Assembly (NCBI GenBank): GCA_902602765.1
Contig: CACKSH010000006.1
Coordinates: 1 to 64,000 of the forward strand
Length of the DNA stretch: 64,000 nucleotides
From: Paracoccaceae bacterium
Lineage (GTDB): Bacteria; Pseudomonadota; Alphaproteobacteria; Rhodobacterales; Rhodobacteraceae
Reading direction: 5' to 3'
Shown: positions 1 through 10,075 of the stretch, piece after piece
How the letters are laid out: every line of letters starts with the position of its first letter
How positions within the stretch are numbered: the first letter of the stretch is position 1
The notes under the pieces: model-generated
Told to the model about the DNA's origin: nothing
The model's input: only the letters and a program-made list of their open reading frames with translations
Databases searched by the model: none
Position numbers and translations under genes: made by a program

Positions 1-82
1 ATCCAAAGATGCTTAGGAGTGATTGAGCTTTCATCTTATCACTCCTAAACCATGTAAAACAAATCCGTCGGACAGAGACAAA

Positions 83-1021
83 TTACTTGGTCCAAAACGC
101 ATCTGCCAATTTTTTAACGGCCTTAATATTTCGAGGTCCAGGAGTCGCTTCAACATACTCGAGAGTTACAAAACGGTCATTCTTTACCGCTGCAATGTTT
201 TTAAATGCTGGATTGGACATCATGTAGTCTCGCTTTTGCTCTGCAGTAACGTCACCATAATTTACAATAACCACAACATTTGGATCGCGTTCAACAACTT
301 CTTCCCAAGTAACTGTGCCCCAGCTTTTGTTAAAGTCGTCCATTATATTACGGCCACCAGCGGCTTCAATAAGGGCCGTAGGCATGGCATAGCGCCCAGC
401 TGTAAATGGAGCGTCTTCGCCACTGTCATATACAAATACACGGAGGCCTTCCTCAATGCTTGTCAGACTTGCTTTAAAATTCTTGAGATCCGACTTATAT
501 CCCTCTACTAATGCTTCTGCACGGGCCTCAACACCAAAAATGGTACCAAGGTTCAAAATGTCAGCATACATATCTTTCAAGCTTGCTTTATCTTTATCCA
601 TTATGTGAGAACAAGATTCAGTAAGTTCATAAACTTTTATACCAAATGGAGCGAGGGTTTCAGGCGTTACTTCACCGCCCACTTTCATGCCATAATTCCA
701 ACCTGCAAAAAAGAAATCAGCATCTGCGCCAACTAGAACTTCTTTCGTGGGATACTTAGCCGATAGTTCTGGTAGTTCTTTTACACCTGAGCGCATTTCC
801 GCATCTAAGGTTTTCCATCCAGATATGCCCGTGTAACCTACCATACGATCGGCGAGACCAAGAACGAGCATTATTTCTGTAAGATTAACGTCGTTGGAGA
901 TTGCACGCTCTGGGGTATTTTCAAATGTCACATTGCGGTTACAGCTCTTTACCGTAGTTTCAGCAAGCAAAAGGCTCGCACTAAAAGACATAAATATAGT
1001 AATAATAAAAGTATTCTTCAT
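83..1021 (-). CDS. ABC transporter periplasmic substrate-binding protein (FecB/BtuF-like)
   Basis: 312-aa ORF with signal peptide and periplasmic binding protein features (PERAISNDVNLTEIMLVLGLADRMVGYTG; WEEVVERDPNVVVIV); next to an ABC ATPase. Confidence 0.85.
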   Translation of the reverse strand: MKNTFIITIFMSFSASLLLAETTVKSCNRNVTFENTPERAISNDVNLTEIMLVLGLADRMVGYTGISGWKTLDAEMRSGVKELPELSAKYPTKEVLVGADADFFFAGWNYGMKVGGEVTPETLAPFGIKVYELTESCSHIMDKDKASLKDMYADILNLGTIFGVEARAEALVEGYKSDLKNFKASLTSIEEGLRVFVYDSGEDAPFTAGRYAMPTALIEAAGGRNIMDDFNKSWGTVTWEEVVERDPNVVVIVNYGDVTAEQKRDYMMSNPAFKNIAAVKNDRFVTLEYVEATPGPRNIKAVKKLADAFWTK

Positions 1022-1032
1022 TGGTTTCTTTC

Positions 1033-1890
1033 TTATGTTTTGAGATTAAAAGTTAGTAGGTTTTTATCACTAGGTGCGAGCCGCTCATAACTTGCGGCGA
1101 CTTCGAACGTGCCTGAGATTGCTTCGGCTGAAAAAACTGCTCCTGGTACGCCAGAACCCTTAAGGTTTCCGTCTTTCAGTATTAAAACTTCATCGCAGAT
1201 GTCTGCTGCCATGTTTAAATCATGCAGTGAGGTAACAATCGTAAGTGGGAGGTCTTTGATAAGTTCAAGAATTTCTAACTGATGACGAATATCAAGATGG
1301 TTTGTTGGTTCGTCTAAGATCAAAACGCACGGCTCTTGTGCTAGAGCTCGAGCAACCATAACGCGCTGGCGCTCTCCACCTGATAATGTGCCCAAAGATC
1401 GATTTGAAAAGCGGTTTAAATTCATTCGGTTTAGCGCAGCGTCCACTATATGACCATCTTGCGCACCATTGCTTCCGCCAAAGCCAACATGGTGTGGAGT
1501 TCGGCCGAGGGTAACAATTTCCCGAACTGTTAAAGCAAAATCTGTCGGTTGCTCTTGTAGAACTGCCGCGACTTTGCGTGCAGCCATCCGGGCAGTGATT
1601 TTCCAAATATCTATGCCGCCAATCTCAATAGTTCCAGTGGTAGGCTTGTGATACCGATATAACAGCCTCAGAAGCGTTGATTTTCCGGCGCCATTCGGCC
1701 CTACTATGCCAAGAATACGGCCAGACGAGAGTTCAAAGCTCATCTCGTGCAGGATTGTTTGTTTGCTTCGTGACAATGACCAGGAAACATTTCTTACACA
1801 AACAGTTGCACCGGATTTGACGACAGCACTCAAATGATTTGTTTCTTGGTTTTCAAGAGAAAGCGGATCCTTTGACATAAAATCTTTCAT
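1033..1890 (-). CDS. ABC transporter ATP-binding protein (FecE/BtuD-like)
   Basis: Walker A GPNGAGKST, signature LSGGERQRV, Walker B CVLILDEPTNHLD. Confidence 0.92.
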   Translation of the reverse strand: MKDFMSKDPLSLENQETNHLSAVVKSGATVCVRNVSWSLSRSKQTILHEMSFELSSGRILGIVGPNGAGKSTLLRLLYRYHKPTTGTIEIGGIDIWKITARMAARKVAAVLQEQPTDFALTVREIVTLGRTPHHVGFGGSNGAQDGHIVDAALNRMNLNRFSNRSLGTLSGGERQRVMVARALAQEPCVLILDEPTNHLDIRHQLEILELIKDLPLTIVTSLHDLNMAADICDEVLILKDGNLKGSGVPGAVFSAEAISGTFEVAASYERLAPSDKNLLTFNLKT

Positions 1891-1935
1891 CAGTAAAATT
1901 ACATTCTAAATATGAAATGGTTTAAAGGCATAAAA

Positions 1936-2367
1936 TCATACCACTATTGTAGAATTTAATTCTACTATTAGTGGTGACGAACTGATCATTGGTGGAAGTC
2001 TGGCCAGAATCCCTTTTTGAAGAGCTATCGGGCGATTTTTGCGCTCGACAAAACCTTCTGGGGCATCAATGTATAATGACATGAATTCAAAAAGAGCATC
2101 GATATGTTCGGACTTGTCAGTATCAAGATCCCCAAAAATATAAGAAAAGCATCCACTTGCAGAAACTGCTGAAATGCAAGGTCGTTTACATTGGCTCATG
2201 CAGGCAACGCCCCGAAGATCAAATGGCTGATCGAGCGATTTCTTCCTTCTGGTCAGGACTGACGTCGCCAAACGCGTTCCCCCTCGAGTGGAATTATACT
2301 CAGCTTCATGGCCATCTCGACATCTAGTGCAAATAGATAATATTGGACGATTGAGGTTCAATTTCAC
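1936..2367 (-). CDS. DUF1636 family predicted metal-binding protein
   Basis: CTRCRDG...CMSQCKRPC Cys pattern, GCFSYIFGDL, ARLPP C-terminus; same family as 5358..5726. ORF track start (2403) would lie upstream of the palindrome; GTG at 2367 is preferred but the start is uncertain. Confidence 0.75.
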   Translation of the reverse strand: MKLNLNRPILSICTRCRDGHEAEYNSTRGGTRLATSVLTRRKKSLDQPFDLRGVACMSQCKRPCISAVSASGCFSYIFGDLDTDKSEHIDALFEFMSLYIDAPEGFVERKNRPIALQKGILARLPPMISSSPLIVELNSTIVV

Positions 2368-2376
2368 TTCCCCATA

Positions 2377-2397
2377 AAATGTTATGTTATAACATTT
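2377..2397. promoter_or_regulatory. Zur-box-like operator: inverted repeat AAATGTTAT-gtt-ATAACATTT
   Basis: 9-3-9 inverted repeat whose half-sites match the classical Zur box core (AAATGTTATANTATAACATTT); lies just downstream of TATAAT (minus strand, 2406-2411) with TTGACA (2424-2429) upstream. Hexamer spacing is only 12 nt, so the exact promoter is uncertain. Confidence 0.55.
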
Positions 2398-2566
2398 CAA
2401 CATTTATTATACTGCTCAAGGGCTGTCAAGAAATTTTAAAAATGTGCCTGAAACAACTCATTTTTCCAAGAGATTAAAAACTATTTTTAATAATTCGTCT
2501 CTAAATTCATTTCATGTATTATTTCGCAGTCAGTCAATTAGTTACAATTTGTAAAAAATAGTTTTA

Positions 2567-2635
2567 TTACCTAAAAATTTTATAGCCAAGAATGGAGTCG
2601 CCACTAAACGAGGTTGTAGTACTTGCTAAAATCAT
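2567..2635 (-). CDS. 22-aa ORF (MILASTTTSFSGDSILGYKIFR) directly downstream of a cobalamin riboswitch
   Basis: AAGGAG Shine-Dalgarno 7 nt before ATG; below the ORF-track length cut-off; could be a leader peptide or a gene remnant. Confidence 0.4.
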   Translation of the reverse strand: MILASTTTSFSGDSILGYKIFR

Positions 2636-2675
2636 AGTTCTCTCCTTACCGTCCACCCTACGGCGGTTAAATTTT

Positions 2676-2849
2676 ACATTCTAGCCGGTCTCCTGGCTCA
2701 TGGTTCATCGCCTAAGTTCCTTCCCAACCTTCTACTAAGATCAGTGGTTAATGACTTCAGCTCACCATATACAGTCGCGGGCGCGGCTTTGGTTTTTTAC
2801 TTTTCCAAATTCCCTGGTTACTTACACAAATAAACAACCGCTAGAATGT
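2676..2849 (-). ncRNA. cobalamin riboswitch
   Basis: B12 box AGCCAGGAGACCGGC (revcomp of 2684-2698), GCCCGCGACTGTAT, CCACTG, GGGAAGG elements; perfect 10-bp P1 (ACATTCTAGC / GCTAGAATGT). Confidence 0.92.
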
Positions 2850-2931
2850 TAAGATGATACGAGGGATAACCGAGTACGGCAATTCTTTTAATTTCTTTTT
2901 TTAAGTTTATTTTTGATGAGCGCTCCCAGCT

Positions 2932-4383
2932 CTAACGGGCTATCGAGATAAAAGTATCAATATCAACATTTTTTTCCATGTGATCAGCGAGCTTATCAAG
3001 TATATTTTCAACTTCTTGATCATAATCAAGATTAGAAGGCTTAGCGCCAATATTTTGTAAGAAATACTGTCGGAAACCGTTGTTAGAAAAAAGACCGTGT
3101 AAGTACGTACCCATTATCCTCCCTGTAAACGTTATTGCACCATCTGGCGTACCATTTGACGTTGCAAATGGTCTGGTGCAGTCATTGCCAATGGTATCGC
3201 CGATGTGAATTTCGTAGCCATTTATTTGAGCACCAGATGCCAAATGTACTGCTGTGGTTGGCGTAACTTTTTTATTCGCTGTCATCGTTGTGTGAACGTC
3301 TAGGTAACCTAATCCCTCAGTACGTCCAGCGGGACCCTCAATTCCGTCGGGATCTGAAATCGTGTTACCCAATATTTGGTAACCACCGCATATTCCAAGC
3401 ACATATCCACCGCGGTTGATATGGCCAGCTAGGTCAAGATCCCACTTTTGTTCGCGCAAAAATTTTAAATCCCCTATGGTAGATTTTGTACCAGGTATGA
3501 TGACCAACTCTGCGTTGCCGGGTATTGCATTACCAGCGGTAAGCATCACAAGATCAATATTAGGCTCCTGCGATATAGGATCTAAATCATCAAAGTTTGC
3601 CATTCTGGAAAGACAGAGACAAACAACTTTAAATTTAGCTTGATTTTTATTTGCTGAGCGAATGTCCATTGAGTCCTCAGCTGGTAATTTCCAGGCGCTT
3701 TCGAACCATGGCACCACACCCAATCCCTTCCACTTAGTCATTCTTTCTATCGAATTGTACCCCTCATCAAACAAGCTCGCGTCGCCTCTAAATTTATTGA
3801 TCAAAAAACCCTTCACTAATTCTCTATCTACTGAGTCCAAGACTGCCTGAGTACCCACAATTTGTGCTATCACACCACCTCGATCGATATCTCCGCACAA
3901 TATAACCGGTACCTCTGCCTCGACAGCAAAGCCCATATTTGCAATATCTCCTTCACGCAAATTTATTTCTGCTGGGCTACCAGCTCCTTCAACGATGACT
4001 AAATCATTATGTTCTTTCAATGAATTAAACGAACTCAAAACATACTTCATCAATTTCGGTTTCAATTTAGCATAATCTCGCGCTGAAACGGTTGTTAAAC
4101 GTTTTCCCTCTACTATCACCTGTGACCCAATCTCTGACTCGGGTTTTAACAATATTGGGTTCATTCGAACATCAGCTATTTGACCACATGCTCGAGCTTG
4201 TAATGCCTGAGCTCTGCCAATTTCCTGACCAGCAGTTGTTACAGCTGCATTATTAGACATATTTTGGGGCTTAAAAGGTGCAACTTTTAAATCTCTATTT
4301 TTAATTGCTCTGCAAAGACCTGCGACAAGCATCGACTTACCTACATTTGAGCCGGTGCCCTGGATCATTATCGCACGAGTCAT
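2932..4383 (-). CDS. cobQ: cobyric acid synthase
   Basis: [56 protein letters not shown]. Confidence 0.96.
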   Translation of the reverse strand: MTRAIMIQGTGSNVGKSMLVAGLCRAIKNRDLKVAPFKPQNMSNNAAVTTAGQEIGRAQALQARACGQIADVRMNPILLKPESEIGSQVIVEGKRLTTVSARDYAKLKPKLMKYVLSSFNSLKEHNDLVIVEGAGSPAEINLREGDIANMGFAVEAEVPVILCGDIDRGGVIAQIVGTQAVLDSVDRELVKGFLINKFRGDASLFDEGYNSIERMTKWKGLGVVPWFESAWKLPAEDSMDIRSANKNQAKFKVVCLCLSRMANFDDLDPISQEPNIDLVMLTAGNAIPGNAELVIIPGTKSTIGDLKFLREQKWDLDLAGHINRGGYVLGICGGYQILGNTISDPDGIEGPAGRTEGLGYLDVHTTMTANKKVTPTTAVHLASGAQINGYEIHIGDTIGNDCTRPFATSNGTPDGAITFTGRIMGTYLHGLFSNNGFRQYFLQNIGAKPSNLDYDQEVENILDKLADHMEKNVDIDTFISIAR

Positions 4384-4399
4384 AATTTTGCTCCTAGTA

Positions 4400-5050
4400 T
4401 TAAAACTCTATTCCTTTTTGTGCTTTAATCCCATCCCTAAAGGGGTGCTTTATTACCTCCATCTCGGTAACCAAATCCGCGGCCTCAATAAGTTCCTTCT
4501 TTGCATTGCGGCCGGTTAAGCAGACGTGCGTCATGTGGGGCTTTTCAGTAAATAAAAAGTCTATTACTTCATCGATATCTATATAGTCATAACGTAATGC
4601 AATATTGATTTCATCCAGCAGCACAAAGTCAATCGCTGGGTCAAGGATAAAAGACTTTGCCTTTGCCCATCCAGCCTGCGCAGCCGCTATATCTCTATCT
4701 TTATCCTGTGTTTCCCAAGTGAATCCTTCTCCAGAAACTACAAACTTTACTTGATTTGAAAACTTCTCTGTTAATAGTTTTCGCTCTCCAGTCATCCAGC
4801 TGCCTTTTATAAATTGGACAACTGCACTTTGCATGTCGTTCCCAATACATCGAAGAATCATGCCAAATCCAGAAGAAGACTTCCCTTTACCTCCGCCGGT
4901 ATTAACAATAATGAGGCCTTTTTCCTCAGTTTTGTTCTGCATCATTTTATCTCTGGCAGCTTTTATTTTACGCATTTTTTCAGTGTGACGTTCTGCATCT
5001 TTACTAGAATAAGAAGTTGCTTTCATTCTAAAGTCCAATTCAGTTGACAA
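4400..5050 (-). CDS. cobO: cob(I)yrinic acid a,c-diamide adenosyltransferase
   Basis: [21 protein letters not shown]-loop and LLDEIN..; VCLTGRNA. Confidence 0.95.
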   Translation of the reverse strand: MSTELDFRMKATSYSSKDAERHTEKMRKIKAARDKMMQNKTEEKGLIIVNTGGGKGKSSSGFGMILRCIGNDMQSAVVQFIKGSWMTGERKLLTEKFSNQVKFVVSGEGFTWETQDKDRDIAAAQAGWAKAKSFILDPAIDFVLLDEINIALRYDYIDIDEVIDFLFTEKPHMTHVCLTGRNAKKELIEAADLVTEMEVIKHPFRDGIKAQKGIEF

Positions 5051-5076
5051 TTAATTAAGCGGGTGTAATACCAATT

Positions 5077-5257
5077 ATGTTGGTGCCTGTTTTAATCCAG
5101 GTGAAAAGGGAATGCGAGAGTGCAATTTAAAAAGCATAAATCGCAGCCGCCCTCGCGACCGTGACCAAATTGAAGTACAAATGCCACTGACTATAAGTTG
5201 GGAAGGCTGTACTTCGGGGGGCAACCCCAATTTGCAAGCCGGGAGACCTGCCAACAT
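5077..5257 (+). ncRNA. cobalamin riboswitch
   Basis: B12 box AAGCCGGGAGACCTGCC (5236-5252), GCCACTG, GGGAAGG, P1 ATGTTGG/CCAACAT; upstream of DUF1636-cobW-cobN. Confidence 0.92.
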
Positions 5258-5357
5258 GAGACCAACTTGGGCGAGGTGACCTGATGTCGGATGAAGGCCG
5301 GTTCAATAAAAACTGCTTATCAGCCGCTGTTATCTTCCCATAAAATAGGAAAACGCA

Positions 5358-5726
5358 GTGGATAAATCCAATGTTGAGTTACTTGTTTGTACGACCTGCA
5401 AAAAAGGACGGAGTTTACCAGAGGGTTTAAAAAGTCCAGGTCAAGTCTTGTTTGACAATTTGGTGGCCGCTGAAGTGCCTCACGGGGTACACATAAAATC
5501 AGTTGGATGTTTAGCCAATTGTTCCAATGGCTGCTCTATTGTGCTTAGAGCTCAAGGGTTCTGGTCCTATGTCTACGGAAACTTGGATGAAAGTAATCAT
5601 GTAGAAACTATTTTAGAGGGGGTATCTAAATACCGTGACTCTGATGATGGTCGGGTTCCATGGAGAGAACGTCCAGAGCATTTTCGTAAAAATTGTGTAG
5701 CCCGTATACCGCCAATTGAGGATTGA
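5358..5726 (+). CDS. DUF1636 family predicted metal-binding protein
   Basis: CTTCKKG...CLANCSNGC Cys pattern, FWSYVYGNL, VARIPP; GTG start. Confidence 0.82.
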   Translation: MDKSNVELLVCTTCKKGRSLPEGLKSPGQVLFDNLVAAEVPHGVHIKSVGCLANCSNGCSIVLRAQGFWSYVYGNLDESNHVETILEGVSKYRDSDDGRVPWRERPEHFRKNCVARIPPIED

Positions 5727-5729
5727 AAA

Positions 5730-6767
5730 ATGTCTGATTATGAAAAATTACCGGTTACAGTAATAACAGGATTTTTAGGCTCAGGCAAAACTACCTTAAT
5801 AAGGCACCTAATGCAAAATCCAGGCGGTAAGCGTTTGGCCGTTGTAGTAAATGAGTTTGGTGACGTCGGGGTTGATGGAGACATTCTCAAAAGTTGTGCT
5901 ATTCCAGAGTGTCCTGCCGAAAATATTATGGAATTGGCCAATGGGTGCATATGCTGCACGGTGGCCGATGATTTTATACCTACAATTGAAGCTCTTATAA
6001 AATTAGACCCTCAGCCACAGCATATTATAATAGAAACGTCTGGTTTGGCTCTTCCAAAACCCCTCTTGAAGGCTTTTGATTGGCCAGAGATAAGATCAAA
6101 AATTACCGTCGACGGTGTTGTTGCTCTGGCTGACGCGGAGGCTGTTGCGAGTGGACGTTTTGCACCGGACGTTGCAGCTGTTGATGCGCAGCGAGAGGCA
6201 GATGATAGCATAAATCATGAAACGCCCCTCTCAGAGGTCTTTGATGATCAAATGTCGTGCGCTGATTTAGTGCTGCTGACAAAATGTGATTTGACAGCAG
6301 AAAACGAAATTGAAAAAGCTAAGAATTTTATCAGTTCGAGAAGTCCTCGTTCTCTTCCCGTTATTGATGTCGTTGAGGGTAAAATTGACCCTCGCGTGGT
6401 ACTTGGATTGGAGGCTGCAGCTGAAGATGACATAGATGCACGACCGTCTCATCACGATGGTCCTCATGATCATGATCATGAGGACTTTGATAGTATTGTT
6501 GTAGATTTGTCGGAGTTTGAAAAACCAGAAGATCTTGTAAAGAGAATAGAAGGTCTAGCTATTAGGCAAAATATTCTTCGAGTTAAAGGGTTTGCCGTAG
6601 TACGGAGCAAGCCCATGCGATTGTTAGTCCAGGCAGTAGGGGCTAGAGTGCGATGGCAGTATGACCGAGCTTGGGGTGCAAATGAAGATAAGAAGGGTCG
6701 TCTTGTTGTAATAGCCGAACATGATAATATCGTCCGTTCATCTGTAGAAGCAGAATTGTTGGGATAA
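5730..6767 (+). CDS. cobW: CobW GTPase/metallochaperone (COG0523)
   Basis: GFLGSGKTTLIRHL, CICC motif (GCICCTV), His/Asp-rich HHDGPHDHDHEDFD linker. Confidence 0.94.
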   Translation: MSDYEKLPVTVITGFLGSGKTTLIRHLMQNPGGKRLAVVVNEFGDVGVDGDILKSCAIPECPAENIMELANGCICCTVADDFIPTIEALIKLDPQPQHIIIETSGLALPKPLLKAFDWPEIRSKITVDGVVALADAEAVASGRFAPDVAAVDAQREADDSINHETPLSEVFDDQMSCADLVLLTKCDLTAENEIEKAKNFISSRSPRSLPVIDVVEGKIDPRVVLGLEAAAEDDIDARPSHHDGPHDHDHEDFDSIVVDLSEFEKPEDLVKRIEGLAIRQNILRVKGFAVVRSKPMRLLVQAVGARVRWQYDRAWGANEDKKGRLVVIAEHDNIVRSSVEAELLG

Positions 6768-6773
6768 CGGATT

Positions 6774-9700
6774 ATGCATGTCGTTTTCCGAGAAGCGCAA
6801 GGTCTAGAGGAGACGGAGATCTCTATGGATCTTGGGCAAACTCCAGCTGATTTGGTTGTTCTGTCATTTTCCGATAGCGATTTAGGGGCCTTTAGTGAGG
6901 GGTGGAAGAAGGAGAGAGAGGGCTTGCCATCGCTTCGGTTAGCAAATTTAGTTGCGTTAAAACATCCTCTTTCCGTTGACACCTATATTGATCAAACTTT
7001 GTCTGGCGCCAAAGGTATTTTGATAAGATTAATTGGTGGTGTTCAGTATTGGGAATACGGACTAAATCAAGTTTATCAATTAGCTCAAGAAAAGGGTATC
7101 GCTTTAGCTGTTCTTCCTGCAGATGGACGTGAAGATACCAGGTTGGACGAATATTCAACTATTCCAAAATCGACTTTGCAGAGATTGAAAAAACTGACAG
7201 ACACCGGTGGATCAAAAGCAGCTGCGGCTGCTTTGGCCCAATTAGCAATAGCTGCAGGTTTATATGCTGCTCCAATTATTGGAGATAAATCCCTACCAGA
7301 AGTCGGCTATTGGTCCCTTGAGAGGGGTGTTGTCTCCAAGTTTGTGAGCAGTAAAAATAACCAAGTAGTGTCCATAATATTTTATAGATCTTTTTTAGCA
7401 TCTGAAGATATGGCTGCAGTAGAAAGGCTCTCAGACGCCTTTGTTTTGTTGGGTTATCAAGTTGTAGGAATTTTTTCACCAACTCTGAAAAACCCGAAAT
7501 ACGGTTTATGGATTCAAAAAGCGATTGAGGATTTACAGCCCGTTGCAATAATTAATGCGACTTCGTTTTCATCAAAAGGTGCCAACGGATACTCGCCTTT
7601 AGATATTTCTACTGCTCCTATATTTCAAGTTGCCTTGTCAACATCGAATAGAAAAAATTGGGTTGATGCCTGTAGGGGTTTGTCGCCTACAGATTTAGCA
7701 ATGCATGTGGTGCTCCCAGAAGTTGATGGAAAGATATTTGCCGGTATTGTTTCGACAAAGGAAGCAACTAAAAAAGATCAAAATCTGCAATATAGCCGTT
7801 TTATCCATTCTCCATTAGAGGAACGTGTGAATCAGATATCGGTAAAGATAGATAAGTGGATAAAATTACAGACTAAGCATAAAAAAGAAGAAGTTCCCAA
7901 AGTCGCACTTGTGTTGTCTACTTACCCAGGTAAAAAATGGCAAATGGCTCATGCGGTAGGGCTCGATGCAATTGCCTCAGCCGCTGCCGTCGCCACTGAT
8001 TGTTCCCTTACAGAATTTGATTTAACGAATATTCCTGCGCGATTAGAAAACGAGCAAATTCTATGGCCTGTTGCAAGTTACAGAGCTGCTTTAAGAACTC
8101 TTCCCAATAAGTTAAAAAATATGCTTACAAAAGCTTGGGGAGAGCCCGAAGATGATCCAGATGTGGTGGACAATTGCTTTAGATTTCCAGCTTTCAGGGA
8201 GGGTTTGTCTCTCATAGCCTTGCAGCCTGAGAGAGGGCGCCCAAATATTAGAGATGAAGAGTATCATGACTTGGGTCGTACTCCAAGACACTCCTATGTG
8301 GCTTTTTATTTGTGGTTGCAAAATGAGGATATTGATGCTGTTATTCACATGGGTGCACATGGAACTTTGGAATGGCTACCTGGAAAATCTGTTGCGTTAT
8401 CAGATGAGTGTTGGCCAGATGCCTTAGCTGGTTCGATGCCGTTTATTTATCCATTTATTGTAAATGACCCAGGAGAAGCTGCCACCGCAAAACGTCGGCT
8501 AGGAGCAGTAACCTTGGGGCATATTCCTCCACCGTTACGTAAAAGTGAGGTTCCGGAAAGTTATGCTGGTTTAGAAGCACTTTTAGATGAGTTTTCGAAT
8601 GCGGATGGCTTGGATCCGAAACGCCGTGAAAGACTTAAACTAGATATTTACGAAACGGCAGAATCTCTTGGAATTCATGGCGATTTGGGGATAACTGGTC
8701 AGATGTCTGAGGCCGATGCTTTGACACGCATCGATCGCTTTGTATGTGATGTCAAAGAAAGTCAGTTTGGTGATGGTCTCCACGTTTATGGACGGTGCAC
8801 AAATCAAAATGTGGATCTAGCTTGCGCAGAAAATGAGAGATCAGGTATTGTAGCTGCCTTAAGGGGGCTTAGAGTTGACGCCGGCCCTGCCGGATCTCCA
8901 TACCGAGGCCGAAACGATGTTCTGCCCACCGGCCGAAACTTATATGCGTCTGACCCACTGTCAGTACCCACAAAAGCCGCCTTCTCCCAAGGGAAAATAC
9001 TAGCCGACGAGCTAATTCGTAGAAATTTGCAGGATAATGGAGATTGGCCTCAGGGATTATTGGTTGATTTATGGGGGTCCGCGACGATGCGAACTGCTGG
9101 AGAGGAGTTTGCAATGGCATTTGCCTTGATGGGTGTAAAACCATTATGGCGAGATGGTTCAGAGCGTGTATCGGGCATCGAGATCATTCCTATTGCAGAG
9201 TTAGACCGGCCTAGAATTGATGTTACATTACGTATTTCTGGGCTGTTCCGGGATGTATTCCCTACTTTATCCAAGCTTTTTAATCAGGCAGTTGAGCTTC
9301 TCGCAAATCGTGATGAATCGGCTGACTGGAACCCATATTTAAAGCGTAATAATACTTGCAGCGCACGTGTGTATGGGCCCGCTCCGGGTCAGTATGGATT
9401 AGATATAGGCTGTTCTATGGATGACTACTCAGAGGAAGCAAGATCTAAAGCTGGTGATATGTGGTTTAAAAATAGTTCATGGGTAATTGATGGAGACGAA
9501 GCTTTCCGTAACGAAATTGGTATTAGAGATCGTGTTAAAAAAATTGATACCTTTGTGCACTTACAGGACTTAGCTGAAACAGATGTTTTGATGGCAGCCG
9601 ATTATGCAGCTCACGAGGGTGGCTTCGCCGCTGCTAAATCTAGTGTAGGAGGAAAAGCGGTATCTCTTTATCATTTGGATGCTACTACTCCATCAGCTCC

Positions 9701-10073
9701 AAAGGCGCGCACGCTTAAGGAAGAAATTGCTAAAACCGTAATTGCACGTGCTACAAATACCAATTGGATTAATGGTATGCTTAAGCATGGGTTTCGGGGT
9801 GCTGCAGAAATAGCTGCCACGCTTGAACATATGGGGGCTTTTGCAAATCTCGCCAACTTAGTGGAGAGCCATCTTTTTGATGCATACTTTCTTTCTACAC
9901 TGGGCAATGAACATGTTTTCAAATTCCTTGAAGAAGAGAATCCTCAGGCATTGCAGTCCATGATCGAGCGTTTCAGTGCTTTGCAGCAAAGTGAGATATG
10001 GATCACCAGAAGGAACTCAATTCAATCTCAATTACTAGCGCTGAAGAATGAGGTTGCTAATGTTGATAGTTAA
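6774..10073 (+). CDS. cobN: aerobic cobaltochelatase subunit CobN
   Basis: 1099 aa; HMGAHGTLEWLPGKSVALS, YPFIVNDPGEAATAKRR, YGPAPGQYG. Confidence 0.95.
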   Translation: MHVVFREAQGLEETEISMDLGQTPADLVVLSFSDSDLGAFSEGWKKEREGLPSLRLANLVALKHPLSVDTYIDQTLSGAKGILIRLIGGVQYWEYGLNQVYQLAQEKGIALAVLPADGREDTRLDEYSTIPKSTLQRLKKLTDTGGSKAAAAALAQLAIAAGLYAAPIIGDKSLPEVGYWSLERGVVSKFVSSKNNQVVSIIFYRSFLASEDMAAVERLSDAFVLLGYQVVGIFSPTLKNPKYGLWIQKAIEDLQPVAIINATSFSSKGANGYSPLDISTAPIFQVALSTSNRKNWVDACRGLSPTDLAMHVVLPEVDGKIFAGIVSTKEATKKDQNLQYSRFIHSPLEERVNQISVKIDKWIKLQTKHKKEEVPKVALVLSTYPGKKWQMAHAVGLDAIASAAAVATDCSLTEFDLTNIPARLENEQILWPVASYRAALRTLPNKLKNMLTKAWGEPEDDPDVVDNCFRFPAFREGLSLIALQPERGRPNIRDEEYHDLGRTPRHSYVAFYLWLQNEDIDAVIHMGAHGTLEWLPGKSVALSDECWPDALAGSMPFIYPFIVNDPGEAATAKRRLGAVTLGHIPPPLRKSEVPESYAGLEALLDEFSNADGLDPKRRERLKLDIYETAESLGIHGDLGITGQMSEADALTRIDRFVCDVKESQFGDGLHVYGRCTNQNVDLACAENERSGIVAALRGLRVDAGPAGSPYRGRNDVLPTGRNLYASDPLSVPTKAAFSQGKILADELIRRNLQDNGDWPQGLLVDLWGSATMRTAGEEFAMAFALMGVKPLWRDGSERVSGIEIIPIAELDRPRIDVTLRISGLFRDVFPTLSKLFNQAVELLANRDESADWNPYLKRNNTCSARVYGPAPGQYGLDIGCSMDDYSEEARSKAGDMWFKNSSWVIDGDEAFRNEIGIRDRVKKIDTFVHLQDLAETDVLMAADYAAHEGGFAAAKSSVGGKAVSLYHLDATTPSAPKARTLKEEIAKTVIARATNTNWINGMLKHGFRGAAEIAATLEHMGAFANLANLVESHLFDAYFLSTLGNEHVFKFLEEENPQALQSMIERFSALQQSEIWITRRNSIQSQLLALKNEVANVDS

Positions 10074-10075
10074 AG

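Noticed and set aside
23-511. 162-aa plus-strand ORF
   Set aside because: Antisense to the substrate-binding protein gene; no recognisable family, partial overlap, no operon-like spacing, unlike the cobK case.
5075-5257. 60-aa minus-strand ORF
   Set aside because: Lies entirely within the plus-strand cobalamin riboswitch; chance ORF.
6476-6982. 168-aa antisense ORF across cobW/cobN
   Set aside because: Spans the junction of two clear coding genes, no SD or context support; low-complexity basic peptide.
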